5,168 bases of DNA from Candidatus Zhuqueibacterota bacterium (lineage in GTDB: Bacteria > Zhuqueibacterota > Zhuqueibacteria > Zhuqueibacterales > Zhuqueibacteraceae), in assembly GCA_013361015.1 (NCBI GenBank), contig JABWAN010000485.1, forward strand, positions 1-5,168. Reading direction: 5' to 3'. The notes below the pieces were generated by a model, which did not search any database, was not told the origin of the DNA, and saw only the letters and a program-made list of their open reading frames with translations. A program made the position numbers and the translations under genes. Below are positions 5,143-5,168 of this stretch, one piece after another. Position 1 is the first letter of the stretch; the number at the start of each line of letters is the position of its first letter.

Positions 5143-5168
5143 GAGATGGAATCTGCGAAATAGTCTTC

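Overview
All confident genes in this window lie on the minus strand, so it reads from right to left. The organism is most likely an uncultured or poorly characterised bacterium of the FCB group (candidate division KSB1, Calditrichota, Ignavibacteria or relatives). The main clue is a protein ending in a near-consensus type IX secretion (T9SS) type A sorting domain of the YELxQNYPNPFNP style. Two further clues are a SUMF1-domain lipid-free secreted protein of a kind common in these phyla, and a short palindromic repeat of the CACGAAA...TTTCGTG type. The exact lineage is an inference.

Layout, in minus-strand order. (1) 5168-4300: about 870 bases with no convincing gene. It holds one copy of the palindromic repeat at 5081-5142, three copies of an 11-bp GC-rich motif at 4885-5004, a 16-bp inverted repeat at 4499-4514, and a stem-loop followed by a T tract close to the next gene. 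(2) 4285-2768: a secreted SUMF1/FGE-like protein of 505 aa. (3) 2767-2622: a 146-base gap holding the second copy of the palindromic repeat. (4) 2621-729: a 630-aa secreted surface protein with a beta-helix-like head, a second solenoid-like region and a C-terminal T9SS sorting domain. (5) 728-118: about 610 non-coding bases. The part next to gene (4) is an unusually dense chain of stem-loops ending in a T5 tract (721-503). A second cluster of hairpins (265-171) precedes the next gene. (6) 117-1: the 5' end of a third exported protein, signal peptide plus 15 residues, cut by the window edge.

All three genes encode Sec-exported products. The setting is an envelope or cell-surface cluster, and nothing points to metabolism or mobile-element functions. 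The two complete genes could be co-transcribed (146-base gap), but the palindromic repeat between them may attenuate or terminate transcription. I see no tRNA, rRNA, CRISPR array, transposase or defence gene. No clear new system is visible. The item most worth following up is the structured intergenic element at 503-721.
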